From Haladaptatus sp. DYF46 (GTDB taxonomy: Archaea; Halobacteriota; Halobacteria; Halobacteriales; Haladaptataceae): DNA of 64,000 nt. The stretch is taken from positions 744,001-808,000 of the forward strand of contig NZ_JAJFAY010000002.1 of the NCBI RefSeq assembly GCF_021083305.1. Reading direction: 5' to 3'. The position numbers and the translations under genes are program-made. The notes below the pieces were generated by a model. The model was not told the DNA's origin. It saw nothing but the letters and a program-made list of their open reading frames with translations, and searched no databases. Position 1 is the first letter of the stretch. The number at the start of each line of letters is the position of its first letter. This document shows, in pieces, positions 1 through 8,776 of this stretch.

Positions 1-34
1 CGATGTCGTGGTCGGGTTCCGGTCGGTCGTTCAT
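1..34 (-). CDS. 5' end of a divergent gene, unidentified
   Basis: An ATG on the minus strand at 34 opens a frame running off the left edge (MNDRPEPDHDI). A TATA-like GCATACTAC lies about 25 bases upstream on that strand. Only eleven codons are visible, so no function can be given. It would be divergent from the HTH gene at 130. Confidence 0.35.
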   Translation of the reverse strand, partial: MNDRPEPDHDI

Positions 35-129
35 TCGGTTTCTAGCTCGTAGTATGCACGCGGAGAGCAAAGACCCACGGCCCTGCACTCGGAGGGTTCT
101 TTAAATAGTTTCGGCGAAAATTCCCGGTG

Positions 130-792
130 ATGCACGAGGTGATCCTGCGAATCGAACAACCGAGCGTCCCCGCGGAAGCCACGGCCGGAACCGAGACGGC
201 CGTCGAGTTGTGGTGCAACGATCACTGTGACCTGTTGCACGTCAGTGGACCGGACGGCGAGGACGTCCTTCGACGCCTCGAAGGACTCGTCGGCGTGCAG
301 GAACTGCTGGTCGAAGGGGACGAACGGGTGGCGATGACCGAAGCGTGTCTGAAAGAGCGCGAAACCGATACCGTGGAGTCGTTTCTCGCCCGCCACAACT
401 GTCTGCTCGTCCCGCCGTTGCGCTACGTCGACGGGGAGAAGTGGTGTCGGATACTGTCGCTCGATTCGTCGAACCTGACCGCGCTGTATCGTGACCTCGT
501 GACGGCGTTCCCCGTGACGGTCGAATCGAAGCGAGAGATCACGGCGGTATCGGGAGACAGACCGCTCCTCACGCCCGAAACAGCGCTGCCCGACCTCTCG
601 TCCCGTCAGCAGGAGGCGCTGGTGTTAGCGGTCGAGATGGGGTACTATCGGATTCCGCGCGGAACGACGACGACGGAAATCGCGGACGAGATGGACATCG
701 AGCGCCGGACATTGGAAGAGCACCTGCGGCGAGCGGAGAACAAGATCATCGGCGGGATGGTGTCGTTCTACGGCGGCCGTGGTACCGTCTGA
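130..792 (+). CDS. Bat-type HTH_10 transcriptional regulator
   Basis: The last ~60 residues (LSSRQQEALVLAVEMGYY, then a TTEIADEMDI helix and a long LEEHLRRAENKI helix) are the typical haloarchaeal bacterio-opsin-activator HTH domain. The N-terminal ~150 residues are a conserved input region with no recognised ligand-binding or PAS motif. The ATG at 130 is chosen over the GTG at 127 because a TATA-like TTTAAATA is centred about 26 bases upstream, giving a leaderless mRNA. Length (220 aa) is normal for the family. It is a DNA-binding regulator; target genes are unknown. Confidence 0.85.
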   Translation: MHEVILRIEQPSVPAEATAGTETAVELWCNDHCDLLHVSGPDGEDVLRRLEGLVGVQELLVEGDERVAMTEACLKERETDTVESFLARHNCLLVPPLRYVDGEKWCRILSLDSSNLTALYRDLVTAFPVTVESKREITAVSGDRPLLTPETALPDLSSRQQEALVLAVEMGYYRIPRGTTTTEIADEMDIERRTLEEHLRRAENKIIGGMVSFYGGRGTV

Positions 793-832
793 CGAAACCT
801 TAAGTAGTGTCACGCCGCTAATCTACGTCAAG

Positions 833-1240
833 ATGGGCAACAAAAACAAGACGATCTCCTTTCGGGTGAACGAGGACGCGTTCGAAACCCTGCGGGAGAT
901 CGCCGAAAAGCGCGATATCTCGCTGTCGGCAGTGTTCCGCGACTACGTGGACATGCTGGTCGCCCATGACGGAAAGGTCAAAGTCGTCCCCGAAAATCAG
1001 ATCGGGGAGGAAACCAACGAGGAGTCGTTCCCGCCGAAAGTCGAGGTTCCGAAGAGCTTCGTTCGGGAACACGAACGACTCGAATTAGAAGCGGACCACC
1101 TCCGGGAACAGCTACAGGAACACAAGGAGTACCTTCGCCATCTCCAGTCGAGGGTCGACGACGACGGGGAGGAGGAGGTCATCCAACTGGAGGAGTTGGA
1201 CGACGAACTGGAAAGCGACGAGCCGTTCCGGTTGGGGTAG
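833..1240 (+). CDS. ribbon-helix-helix-like DNA-binding protein with coiled coil
   Basis: The frame is open from 779, but the start is taken at 833 (MGNKNKTISFRVNED) because a TATA-like CTTAAGTA lies about 30 bases upstream. Residues 1-40 (KTISFRVNEDAFETL then an ISLSAVFRDYVDML helix) have the strand-helix-helix layout of CopG/RHH proteins. Residues ~75-110 are a charged coiled coil (LEADHLREQLQEHKEYL) and the tail is very acidic. It probably binds DNA as a dimer. It ends 3 bases from the stop of the convergent gene at 1244. Target unknown. Confidence 0.7.
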   Translation: MGNKNKTISFRVNEDAFETLREIAEKRDISLSAVFRDYVDMLVAHDGKVKVVPENQIGEETNEESFPPKVEVPKSFVREHERLELEADHLREQLQEHKEYLRHLQSRVDDDGEEEVIQLEELDDELESDEPFRLG

Positions 1241-1243
1241 TCG

Positions 1244-1699
1244 TTACCCCGACAGCGAGTGTTTCTTCTGGCGCGAGCGCGACTCCATCGAGTCGTCACC
1301 TTCCACGGCGGCGAGTTCCTCGACGGCTTCGAGCGTCCGGACCGAATCGTCCAAAAAGGAGAGGACGTCGCCCGGATAGGCGTACACCAGATAGTCGTCG
1401 GTCATCACGTCCACGATCGCATCGGGGCCGAGGCCACCCTCGCGGAGTTCGAGGAGGTACTGCATGAACTTCCGTTCCGGACAGCCACAGTAGGGGTTGC
1501 TCTGGCAGTCACAATCCAGAAAGTCCTCGGCGAAGTCGAGGACGCGGTCTCTGGTCGCCTCGTCGAGTTTCTGGAGGCCCTCGCCCTGAAACAGGATGTC
1601 GAGGGTCGCGCCCTTGAACGCCCCTTTCGGGATGTTCGTCTCCAACTGCGAGGAGATCTGCCGATGGTTTTTGACATAGATTTTGTCCGTGATAGCCAC
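1244..1699 (-). CDS. conserved haloarchaeal Cys-cluster protein
   Basis: A 151-residue protein starting at a GTG (MAITDKIYVKNHRQ). Its middle holds a tight cysteine cluster, DCDCQSNPYCGCPERK, which could bind a metal, followed by a helical region and a hydrophilic C-terminus. I recall it as a family conserved across haloarchaea and named only as a DUF (DUF5806 or similar, not certain). No catalytic motif is visible and no function is proposed. Confidence 0.65.
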   Translation of the reverse strand: MAITDKIYVKNHRQISSQLETNIPKGAFKGATLDILFQGEGLQKLDEATRDRVLDFAEDFLDCDCQSNPYCGCPERKFMQYLLELREGGLGPDAIVDVMTDDYLVYAYPGDVLSFLDDSVRTLEAVEELAAVEGDDSMESRSRQKKHSLSG

Positions 1700-1887
1700 G
1701 CTTGTTGGATTTCTATTCGGTGAGTTCGGATAAGGGTGTCGTCAACGAAGGGGAATCATGGTGAATGTCACGTTGGAGTAACAGTGGGAACGATGAAATC
1801 GCCGACAGCAGTGACGAACGCGATGACAGCAGCGACAGGATGACCACGACGACAGTCGCTAGGGAAAATGACCGCACCGCATTCGGG

Positions 1888-1912
1888 CGGTTCGCGCGGA
1901 TTGCGCGAACCG
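1888..1912. repeat. perfect 10-bp inverted repeat (hairpin 1)
   Basis: Arms CGGTTCGCGC (1888-1897) and GCGCGAACCG (1903-1912) with a five-base loop; in RNA the stem extends by a G-U and two G-C pairs. It lies in the 340-base gene-free stretch between the convergently read end of the prenyl synthase and the start of the Cys-cluster gene. Confidence 0.8.
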
Positions 1913-1940
1913 TCCTCGGGGTCCCCATTCCTCCCCGGGC

Positions 1941-1979
1941 ATTCGGACAGGTCGCGCCGTTCGCGCGACCTGTCCGAAT
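1941..1979. repeat. perfect 17-bp inverted repeat (hairpin 2)
   Basis: Arms ATTCGGACAGGTCGCGC (1941-1957) and its exact complement (1963-1979) with the five-base loop CGTTC. It sits 61 bases past the stop of the prenyl synthase on the minus strand, so it may end that transcript or be a structured 3' UTR. Both hairpins share a GCATTCGG left flank, suggesting a duplicated element. No U-run follows, unlike typical archaeal terminators. Confidence 0.8.
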
Positions 1980-2039
1980 CGCGCGTCCTGAAAGCGGGTA
2001 AAATGCGAGAAACGGGGGAAAATCAGCTTCGACTTCGGC

Positions 2040-2882
2040 TCAGTGTTCGCGCGTGACGACGAACTCGGCGAAGTCACGCAGGTAGTCCAGTGCGGCAGAA
2101 TCCGAGGCATTCACGCTGTCAAGGGCGGCCAGCGCCGCGTCCGACTGCTCGTGGGCGAGTTCGTTCGCCTCCTCCGCGCTGAGGTCGGTCACTTGCACGA
2201 TTGAGGGGCGACCGATTTCCTCGTCCTGTCCCGTCGGTTTGCCGAGGTCGTCGGGGTCGGCCGTGGCGTCGAGGACGTCGTCCCGAATCTGGAAGGCGAT
2301 GCCGACGCGTTCTGCGTACTCGCCGAAGGCATCGACCGTCTCCGGGTCGGCGTCGGCGGCGATAGCGCCCAGTTCGGCGGCGGCGCGAAACAGCGCGCCG
2401 GTCTTCCGTCGGGCGAGTCCCATGTACTCGGACTGGTTCGATGGCATGGAAACGAGTTCCGACGCCTCGCCCATGCCGAGTTCTATCATCGACTCCGCGA
2501 CGACTTCCATCGCGCGCGGGTCGGACGAGAACAGTTCGAAGGCCTCGCCGAGCATCCCGTCACTGGCGATGATGGCCGGACCGTAGCCGTACTCGGCCCA
2601 CGCGCTCTCCGTCCCGCGTCGCACGTCCGACCGGTCGATGATGTCGTCGACGACGAGCGACGCGTCGTGGACGAGTTCGATACCGACGCCGAAATCGACG
2701 GCGTTTTCGGCCTCACCGCCCGCGGCCTCACAGGCCAGCATGGCGACGGTGGGTCGAACCCGTTTGCCACCCGAGAGTGCCGTGTGGGCCAACTGCTCCG
2801 ACAGTTCGCGTGGTTCGACCCGCCCAACAACCTCCTCCAACCGGTCTTCGACGAGCGTCCTGCGGGCCATCAGGTACTCCAT
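2040..2882 (-). CDS. idsA: geranylgeranyl/polyprenyl diphosphate synthase
   Basis: A trans-isoprenyl diphosphate synthase condensing isopentenyl diphosphate with allylic diphosphates, supplying C20 (or longer) prenyl chains for archaeol lipids and quinones. It has the GGKRVRP substrate motif, the first Asp-rich motif DDIID and a second motif RDDVLD within IAFQIRDDVLDAT. At 280 aa it is the shorter of the haloarchaeal paralogue types, so product chain length cannot be fixed from sequence. The ATG at 2882 is preferred, with an alternative Met four codons in. Two hairpins follow the stop. Confidence 0.88.
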   Translation of the reverse strand: MEYLMARRTLVEDRLEEVVGRVEPRELSEQLAHTALSGGKRVRPTVAMLACEAAGGEAENAVDFGVGIELVHDASLVVDDIIDRSDVRRGTESAWAEYGYGPAIIASDGMLGEAFELFSSDPRAMEVVAESMIELGMGEASELVSMPSNQSEYMGLARRKTGALFRAAAELGAIAADADPETVDAFGEYAERVGIAFQIRDDVLDATADPDDLGKPTGQDEEIGRPSIVQVTDLSAEEANELAHEQSDAALAALDSVNASDSAALDYLRDFAEFVVTREH

Positions 2883-3124
2883 TCGTCTCTGCTTCAGGCC
2901 GGGGCACGCAAATACGTGACGGGTTCAGTCCGCTGTCATCACCGCCCGGAGCGACAGAAACGTCGGTTCCCGTGAGACGCGCGTGAACGTTTCCGGGTCC
3001 TTTTCGTGAAACGCCTCGGTCGGTCTCGCTCGTCGGTCATACTCTCCGCTCGGCGAGAACAGTGAAAAAGCTCGCTAATCGAACCGCCCTCGTCGTTCGA
3101 GCGAAAAATCCGAACCGAACGGTT

Positions 3125-4078
3125 CTAGTTGAACTGCTCGATGAGTTCCGGCACCACGTCGAACAGGTCGCCGACGATACCGTAGTCGGCGATGTCGAAG
3201 ATGGGCGCGTTCGGGTCGTTGTTGATGGCGATGATGGTGTCCGACCCCTTCATCCCGGCGACGTGCTGCACCGCGCCGGAGATACCGATGGCGAGGTACA
3301 CCGTCGGCGTCACCTGCGAACCGGACTGGCCGACCTGCCGGTTCTTCGGGAGCCAACCGTTGTCCACGATGGGACGCGACGACGACAGCGTCGCGCCGGT
3401 CGCTTCCACGAGGTCCTCGATGAGCGGGAGGTTGTCCTCCTCCTCGATACCGCGGCCGATGCTGACGAGGAACTCGGCTTCGCTGATGTCCACGTCGCCG
3501 GCACCGACTTCCTCGAAGCCGGTGACGGACGAGCGGACGGCGTCCTCGTCGGGTTCGAAGTCGAACGCGGACACGTCGGCCTCGCCGACGCCCTCCGCCT
3601 CCGGCCACTCCGCACCGCGGGTCGTGAGGGCGAACTGGTCGCCGTCGACGTCCACTGTCGTCTCGACTTTCGACCCGTACATCTCGCGCGTCGCCGTGAG
3701 CGAGTCGCCGTACTCGAAGCCGATGACGTCGGTCACGAGGGGAAGGTCGAGTCGGTTGGCGACTGCGGGCGCGTAGTCGAGTCCGTTCACGCTGTTCGGC
3801 ATGAGGAGGAACGTCGGTTCGAGGTCGGCGAACAGCGCCTCGATGGCCTGCACGTACACGTCGTGGTTGAACTCCTCGCCGTACTCGACGGTGTGAATCG
3901 CATCCACGCCGTCGCGGTTCAGCGTATCCGCGTAGGAATCGACGTCGCCGCTGATGACGGCGAGGTGCAGGTCGCCACCCGCATCGTCGGCGAGTTCGCG
4001 TCCGGCGGAGATGACTTCGAAGCTCTCGTCGCGGAGTTCGCCGCGGCGGTGTTCCGTGACGGCGAGAACGTCGCTCAT
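3125..4078 (-). CDS. etfA: electron transfer flavoprotein alpha subunit
   Basis: The C-terminal part carries the FAD-binding ETF-alpha signature (GQSGSQVTPTVYLAIGISG, then AINNDPNAPIFDIADYGIVGD). The N-terminal ~190 residues are the alpha/beta domain shared with the beta subunit. ETF passes electrons from acyl-CoA and other dehydrogenases to the membrane quinone pool. The ATG overlaps the stop of etfB by 4 bases, so the two subunits are translationally coupled. At 317 aa it is full length. Confidence 0.95.
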   Translation of the reverse strand: MSDVLAVTEHRRGELRDESFEVISAGRELADDAGGDLHLAVISGDVDSYADTLNRDGVDAIHTVEYGEEFNHDVYVQAIEALFADLEPTFLLMPNSVNGLDYAPAVANRLDLPLVTDVIGFEYGDSLTATREMYGSKVETTVDVDGDQFALTTRGAEWPEAEGVGEADVSAFDFEPDEDAVRSSVTGFEEVGAGDVDISEAEFLVSIGRGIEEEDNLPLIEDLVEATGATLSSSRPIVDNGWLPKNRQVGQSGSQVTPTVYLAIGISGAVQHVAGMKGSDTIIAINNDPNAPIFDIADYGIVGDLFDVVPELIEQFN

Positions 4079-4866
4079 TGGACGACCCCCTTCTCACGGA
4101 GAACCTCGGCAAGTTTCCCGGCCGTCTCTCCGGCATCGCCTTCGAAGATCTCCGCGTCGCTCTCGCTCTCGGGTTCGTACATTTCCGTCAGCGTCAGGTC
4201 GCTCTCCACGGCGTCGGCGTCGAGTCCGAGGTCGTCGAGCGTCTTCGGTGCGATCTCCTTGGACTGTGCCTGCCGGATACCGCGCAGACTGGCGTATCGC
4301 GGTTCGTTGATACCCGTCTGGATGGTCAGCACGGCGGGAAGTTCGATGTCCGTAAGCTCCTCGACACCGCCTTCCAGTTCGCGGTGGACGTGTGCGACGC
4401 CTTCGTCGGCATCCATGTCGAGCGCGTTGACGACCGCACCCCACTCGTAGCCGATTTCGTCGGCGAGCGAGACGCCGGTCGCACCGAACGCGTCGTCACC
4501 GGCCTGTACGCCGGTCAACACGAGGTCGGGGTCCTCCTCCGCGACGACGGCGGCGAGGATTTGCGTCTTCGCCTCCACGTCGAGCAGGTCGGGGGCTTCG
4601 AGCGCCTCGTCCCACACGCGGATGGAGCGGTCTGCACCCTTGGCGAGTGCCATCCGAATCGTCTCTTCGGCGCGTTCCGGGCCGATGGTGACGGTCACCA
4701 CTTCGTCCGCGACACCCGCTTCGTTCAATTGGACGCCTTCCTCGACGGCGTAGTCGTCCCACTCGTTCAAGTCATATTCGAGGTAGCGGTCGTCTACCTC
4801 GGTCCCGTCCACTTCGAAGTCGTCCGCGAGTTCGGCGACTTCTTTCACCGTTACAAGGACCTTCAT
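4075..4866 (-). CDS. etfB: electron transfer flavoprotein beta subunit
   Basis: N-terminus MKVLVTVKEVAE with a downstream LTGVQAGDDAFGATG and a C-terminal RGIRQAQSKEI stretch, as in ETF-beta, which forms the heterodimer with EtfA. The ATG at 4866 is chosen over an upstream TTG at 4872 because a GGAAAGGA Shine-Dalgarno-like run precedes it at suitable spacing. First gene of the etfBA operon. Confidence 0.95.
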   Translation of the reverse strand: MKVLVTVKEVAELADDFEVDGTEVDDRYLEYDLNEWDDYAVEEGVQLNEAGVADEVVTVTIGPERAEETIRMALAKGADRSIRVWDEALEAPDLLDVEAKTQILAAVVAEEDPDLVLTGVQAGDDAFGATGVSLADEIGYEWGAVVNALDMDADEGVAHVHRELEGGVEELTDIELPAVLTIQTGINEPRYASLRGIRQAQSKEIAPKTLDDLGLDADAVESDLTLTEMYEPESESDAEIFEGDAGETAGKLAEVLREKGVVQ

Positions 4867-4967
4867 AATCAATTCCTTTCCGGGTAGCGGGTAAACGTTT
4901 TCGAAACAGTCGACAATGCACGTGCCGTACTAATCGGATTTTTTACCAATTCGGGAATGGAGCATGC

Positions 4968-6077
4968 TCACTCGTCGTCGAAGTCAGTCACGTCCTCGCC
5001 GGGGAGCGTGATGAGGTTTTCCCGGCCGATACGGAGCTTGTCGATCCGATCGGAGTCGTTCATCGCCGAGAGGAGTTGGGACACCTTGGCGTTCGACCAG
5101 TTGGTCTCCTTGACGATGGTCGCCTGCTTCATCCGACCGCCGTTCTGCTGCAACAGGTGTTCGACGCGCTCTTCGTCCGAGAGGAGTTCGAGGTCCGGTT
5201 CGTCCTCCACCGGTTCGGAGTCCGAGTCGAGGTCAGACGACGGAACGGGTCGTGAGTCCGACGGTTCAGAATCGAGGGAGGGTTCGTCTTCGTCCCGCTG
5301 AAGGAAGGCGTAGATGCCAGCACCGATGATACCCACGAAAACCAACCCACCAGCGAGGTACATCATCCACGGGGTCGATTCGTCCACGGGCCCGGCATTT
5401 TTCTTGTTGTACGTGACACGAACGAAGTCCCTGCCGCCGGTCGGGGAACGAATCGTCATAGGACCCTGGAGGGATATCGTTCCGTTGGCGTGACCGAAAT
5501 TGGAGTTTTGAATCTGGTATCCGTCGGGCGTGTGAATGAAGAGGTTCTGGTTCGCGGACAGCGAGCGAAGCCACGTCGATTCTCCGCCGTCGAGCAGGAA
5601 TGCGTCCCCGAGATAGATTTTGCCGTTGTTTACTCGGGTGAAGTTCGTCCAAACGAACGTGAGCGTCAACAGACCGGTTTCGTTGCCCACGGAATACTCA
5701 CGGTCGATATTTCGTATTTTCATCTCGCGACCGGTTTCCGCCTGTTCCATGTTTGCGATTTGTCGGAACGTTTCGGCCGAAAAACCGAGGTCATCGTTTC
5801 CTCCCTGTTCGAAGTCAGTTCCGAGGCGCTCGAACGCCTCGGTTTCGTTTTCGTTGTCGAGCGCGAACTCCATCGAGACGTTCCAGTGAGCGTCACCATT
5901 GGGCCGTGGTGTGATTTGAATCGACGTCCCGTTCGTCGGCGTATCGGCGGCTGCGGTACGGTCTCCCGCTACGGAATCGAGATGGGCCGGACGAGTTTGC
6001 ACATCGCCTGCCACTACGGTGGTTCCTAAAACTAAAAGCGAAAGGAGGACCACGAGGAGGGCGAAATGTGACCGCAT
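4968..6077 (-). CDS. membrane-anchored winged-helix protein with ectodomain
   Basis: Residues 1-24 are a signal peptide, ~25-235 an extracellular domain, ~237-259 a transmembrane helix, ~265-300 an acidic linker, and ~300-360 a cytoplasmic winged helix (DEERVEHLLQQNGG, VKETNWSNAKVSQLLSAM). This layout fits a one-component membrane transcription regulator or signal relay, with the ectodomain as sensor. A TATA-like GTATTTTC about 28 bases upstream supports a leaderless start at 6077. It is divergent from the secreted protein and pilin at 6230-7999. Function is inferred from architecture only. Confidence 0.75.
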   Translation of the reverse strand: MRSHFALLVVLLSLLVLGTTVVAGDVQTRPAHLDSVAGDRTAAADTPTNGTSIQITPRPNGDAHWNVSMEFALDNENETEAFERLGTDFEQGGNDDLGFSAETFRQIANMEQAETGREMKIRNIDREYSVGNETGLLTLTFVWTNFTRVNNGKIYLGDAFLLDGGESTWLRSLSANQNLFIHTPDGYQIQNSNFGHANGTISLQGPMTIRSPTGGRDFVRVTYNKKNAGPVDESTPWMMYLAGGLVFVGIIGAGIYAFLQRDEDEPSLDSEPSDSRPVPSSDLDSDSEPVEDEPDLELLSDEERVEHLLQQNGGRMKQATIVKETNWSNAKVSQLLSAMNDSDRIDKLRIGRENLITLPGEDVTDFDDE

Positions 6078-6229
6078 ATCCCACTGTGGTCAAGCAGACA
6101 AGAAAATACTTTCCATCCGTGCGATAAAACATCAGGGACCGCTTTAAAAGGTCTACTCCAATCTCCGCCGGTTATCGAACCGCGTCGAATCCCGTATATA
6201 TTTTAATGAGTAGTGACCTACTCACCGAT

Positions 6230-7507
6230 ATGAGCCGGGTGTCCCGTATCCTGCTAGCCGCCCTCCTCGTCCTCTGCTCACCGTCCGTCGCGTTCGGAAT
6301 CGGGGTGCCGGCATCTACGGCAAGTCCACCGGCGGCGAAAAACCCGGTCCAACCGCCCGGGTTCAACAACACCTCCTCTCATCTGACCCTCGGAACGCCC
6401 ACTAGGAGTGACACGTTCGCGCCGTCGATGAGCCTCAGTACCACGCTGGAGATGGACAGAAACGAATTGCTGGGGCAGAAGAAGCGATACACGCTCGACG
6501 AGCGACTGTCGAAAGTAGAGGACAGCAGCAAGAAAGAACAACTCCTCATCAAATTCCGATCGGACATCGAAGTACAGTTGTCCGAACTCAAGAGCGAAGA
6601 GCGGTCCGCAAGCGGGCAGTTCAACGATCAGGAGATAGGGGCCCAAAAGTACGTGCAACGTCTCGCACTGATCGATTCGAAGGGGAAGGACGTGGAGCGT
6701 TCCATCGAGTACATGATATCGAAGCGAAAGGACGTCATTCAGTTTCCCCCCGACGAATGGAAGCTTCGGACGGATTTGATCCCGCTACAGAGTCGAATCC
6801 GGGATTATGCGGCGAGGAGCTTTCGTGGCGAAGGCGATTCGAGATCGCTCTACGTAGCGGCGACGGAGGATGGCGTCGTTCTGTCCATGGTAAACGGAAA
6901 CCAGTATATCAGGGAAGCGTACAGGCCGGATTACCGGAACGTCAGTAAGAGTAGCCAACTATCCATCAGCGAAGTTTCCAACCTCACGGTCAACAGTTAT
7001 CCGTGGATAGTCAAACAGTCAGAGTCCGGAACACCACACTCGGACACGGACGTTCGATACAAAAAGGGGGCCTCGAAAACGCTGATCTATTACTCACAAG
7101 GTCTCACCGAGGCATATCTCGATACGGGAACGGAGAAGATCTATCGAGAGATACAGTACAAACTGCTCACCGGGAACAACCACGTCCCCTACGGGACGGC
7201 CATCCGAAACAACAGCACGAACCTCGAACTAACCGTCAATCGAACGTATCCCGGCGGTCCGCTTCGGGTGGAACTGACGGATTCGAGTGGCGAACCGGTT
7301 CAAGGGAAGATCGCAATCGGGGAGACACCGGTCGGGAACACCGGTCCGAGCGGTACGATGTGGACCGTCTCGCCACGGGGAACGTACACCGTCAGGGCGA
7401 CCCACAATAGCGAAACCGTGAACGTGACACTCACGCCCTACGGCATCCCGTCCACGAACTCGACGAGCGGATCACCGGAGGAGATGGTGGGTACGGCCCA
7501 AATTTGA
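6230..7507 (+). CDS. secreted haloarchaeal protein with Ig-like C-terminus
   Basis: The start is placed at 6230 (MSRVSRILLAALLVLCS) rather than an in-frame ATG at 6206, because the TATA box GTATATATTT lies at 6194-6203, about 30 bases before 6230. Residues 1-24 are a signal peptide. A long charged helical region follows (~70-180, rich in KK, EL and SK). The last ~90 residues look like an Ig or carboxypeptidase-regulatory fold (LRVELTDSSGEPVQGKI...GTYTVRATH). There is no C-terminal membrane helix. It is followed closely by a pilin gene. No known activity; a cell-surface role is inferred. Confidence 0.65.
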   Translation: MSRVSRILLAALLVLCSPSVAFGIGVPASTASPPAAKNPVQPPGFNNTSSHLTLGTPTRSDTFAPSMSLSTTLEMDRNELLGQKKRYTLDERLSKVEDSSKKEQLLIKFRSDIEVQLSELKSEERSASGQFNDQEIGAQKYVQRLALIDSKGKDVERSIEYMISKRKDVIQFPPDEWKLRTDLIPLQSRIRDYAARSFRGEGDSRSLYVAATEDGVVLSMVNGNQYIREAYRPDYRNVSKSSQLSISEVSNLTVNSYPWIVKQSESGTPHSDTDVRYKKGASKTLIYYSQGLTEAYLDTGTEKIYREIQYKLLTGNNHVPYGTAIRNNSTNLELTVNRTYPGGPLRVELTDSSGEPVQGKIAIGETPVGNTGPSGTMWTVSPRGTYTVRATHNSETVNVTLTPYGIPSTNSTSGSPEEMVGTAQI

Positions 7508-7534
7508 AATACGAACACGGGGCCACTCCCCGGC

Positions 7535-7999
7535 GTGTCGAATCGTGCCCTCTCACCGGTCGTCGCAACCGTCCTTTTCCTCGTTATTACGCTCGTTTTG
7601 GCGGGAACTATCGGAGCCGTTTCGGTACGGTCGGTATCGCTACACGAACCGAAGCAGGTCGCCATCGACCTCTCGGCGGACGCGGCGACGAACCGACTGA
7701 CGTTCACGCATCGAGCGGGCGAGTCGCTCGACGTCGACGATATCGACCTCGAAATCCGGGTGAACGGGGAACCGCTGGCATCGCAACCGCCGATACCGTT
7801 CTTCTCGGCGGACGGGTTCCACGCCGGGCCGACGGGGCCGTTCAACAGCGCGGCGGATTCGACGTGGAGGAGTGGAGAAGTCACGACGCTCGAACTCGCC
7901 GAGACGAACGCACCGTTGCTCGAACCGGGAGACGAAGTCGTCGTTCGAATCGTGGAAAACGGAGCGCTGGTCGCTGAAATCGAAACGGCCGTGCAGTGA
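7535..7999 (+). CDS. archaeal type IV pilin-like protein
   Basis: GTG start giving MSNRALSPVVATVLFLVIT, the classic haloarchaeal class III prepilin N-terminus: a short basic leader, then a hydrophobic helix with the processing site in RALSPVV (expected substrate of prepilin peptidase PibD). The rest is a short beta-rich domain without cysteines. It lies 27 bases after the secreted protein, so the two are probably co-transcribed. It could be an adhesion-pilus minor subunit or another pseudopilin. Confidence 0.85.
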   Translation: MSNRALSPVVATVLFLVITLVLAGTIGAVSVRSVSLHEPKQVAIDLSADAATNRLTFTHRAGESLDVDDIDLEIRVNGEPLASQPPIPFFSADGFHAGPTGPFNSAADSTWRSGEVTTLELAETNAPLLEPGDEVVVRIVENGALVAEIETAVQ

Positions 8000-8031
8000 T
8001 TTCGACGAGGTTTTTGTCTTACCGTCTTCGC

Positions 8032-8658
8032 TTACTCGTTCTCGGGCACGCGTGCGATGGTCGTGATGGCGATATCCGGGTCGTACGTCGGACCCATTTC
8101 GCGGTGGCGGACGTCCTCGTAGCCCGCTTCCCGGAACATCCGGTCCGCCTCTTCCCGATCGTAAAAGAGCATGATGGTGTCGGCGACTTTCTGCATGACG
8201 CCCGTTCCGGGGTAGTTGGGACCGACGACCAAGACTTCCCCGCCGGGTTTCGTGACGCGGCGGATGTCGCGGAGGGTTTCGACCGGTTCGGGCCAGTATT
8301 CGATGGACCCGGACGACCAAACGATGTCGAAGGAGTCATCCTTGAACGGAAGCCGTTCCGCGTCACCGCGATAGAAACTCACGGGGTCGTATTTCCCGAG
8401 CTTCGCCCAGGCCTTTCCGAGTTGGTGAACGCTCTGGTCGAGACCGTGAACGTTGTCCGTATATTCGAGCAGACCTTCGGTCCCGAACCCGGTGCCACAA
8501 CCGACGTCGAGCACCGTATCATCCTCGTCGATGTCGAGCATCGACAGGGCTTCCCCACGCATCTCCTCGTTCCAGATGAACGGATTCACTTGGTCGTACA
8601 CTTTCGAGAGGTACTTGTAGAAGATTCGTGCTCGACGTTTGTCTTCGAGGATACCCAT
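8032..8658 (-). CDS. SAM-dependent methyltransferase, UbiE/MPBQ-like
   Basis: Class I methyltransferase with SAM motif I VLDVGCGTGFG, an acidic ribose-binding position (HGLDQS), and post-motifs FDIVWSSGSIEYWPEP and KPGGEVLVVGP. The MGILEDKRRARIFYKYLSKV start resembles quinone-ring methyltransferases, so a menaquinone-related substrate is plausible but unproven. The Met at 8658 is used; the longer open frame upstream lacks family similarity. It is divergent from atpH, sharing the intergenic region that holds an inverted repeat. Confidence 0.8.
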   Translation of the reverse strand: MGILEDKRRARIFYKYLSKVYDQVNPFIWNEEMRGEALSMLDIDEDDTVLDVGCGTGFGTEGLLEYTDNVHGLDQSVHQLGKAWAKLGKYDPVSFYRGDAERLPFKDDSFDIVWSSGSIEYWPEPVETLRDIRRVTKPGGEVLVVGPNYPGTGVMQKVADTIMLFYDREEADRMFREAGYEDVRHREMGPTYDPDIAITTIARVPENE

Positions 8659-8700
8659 TAGCCGCCGATTCGGACCGAGCGATGATGAATCCCCACCATT

Positions 8701-8723
8701 TCGGCCGTCGAGAGGCCGAAACG
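8701..8723. promoter_or_regulatory. inverted repeat upstream of the atp promoter
   Basis: TTTCGGCC (8701-8708) and GGCCGAAA (8716-8723) form a perfect 8-bp inverted repeat with a 7-base spacer, 13 bases before the TATA-like GTTTATAGCC (8736-8745) of atpH. The position suits an operator acting on atpH, the divergent methyltransferase, or both. Confidence 0.45.
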
Positions 8724-8776
8724 GTTCCGCAAGTAGTTTATAGCCACTCACGCAATCTTCCGCGTGATTACAGTAT

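Noticed and set aside
1713..1928. Small membrane protein gene on the minus strand
   Set aside because: The frame runs through one of the hairpins, has no promoter-like element and shows poor codon bias.
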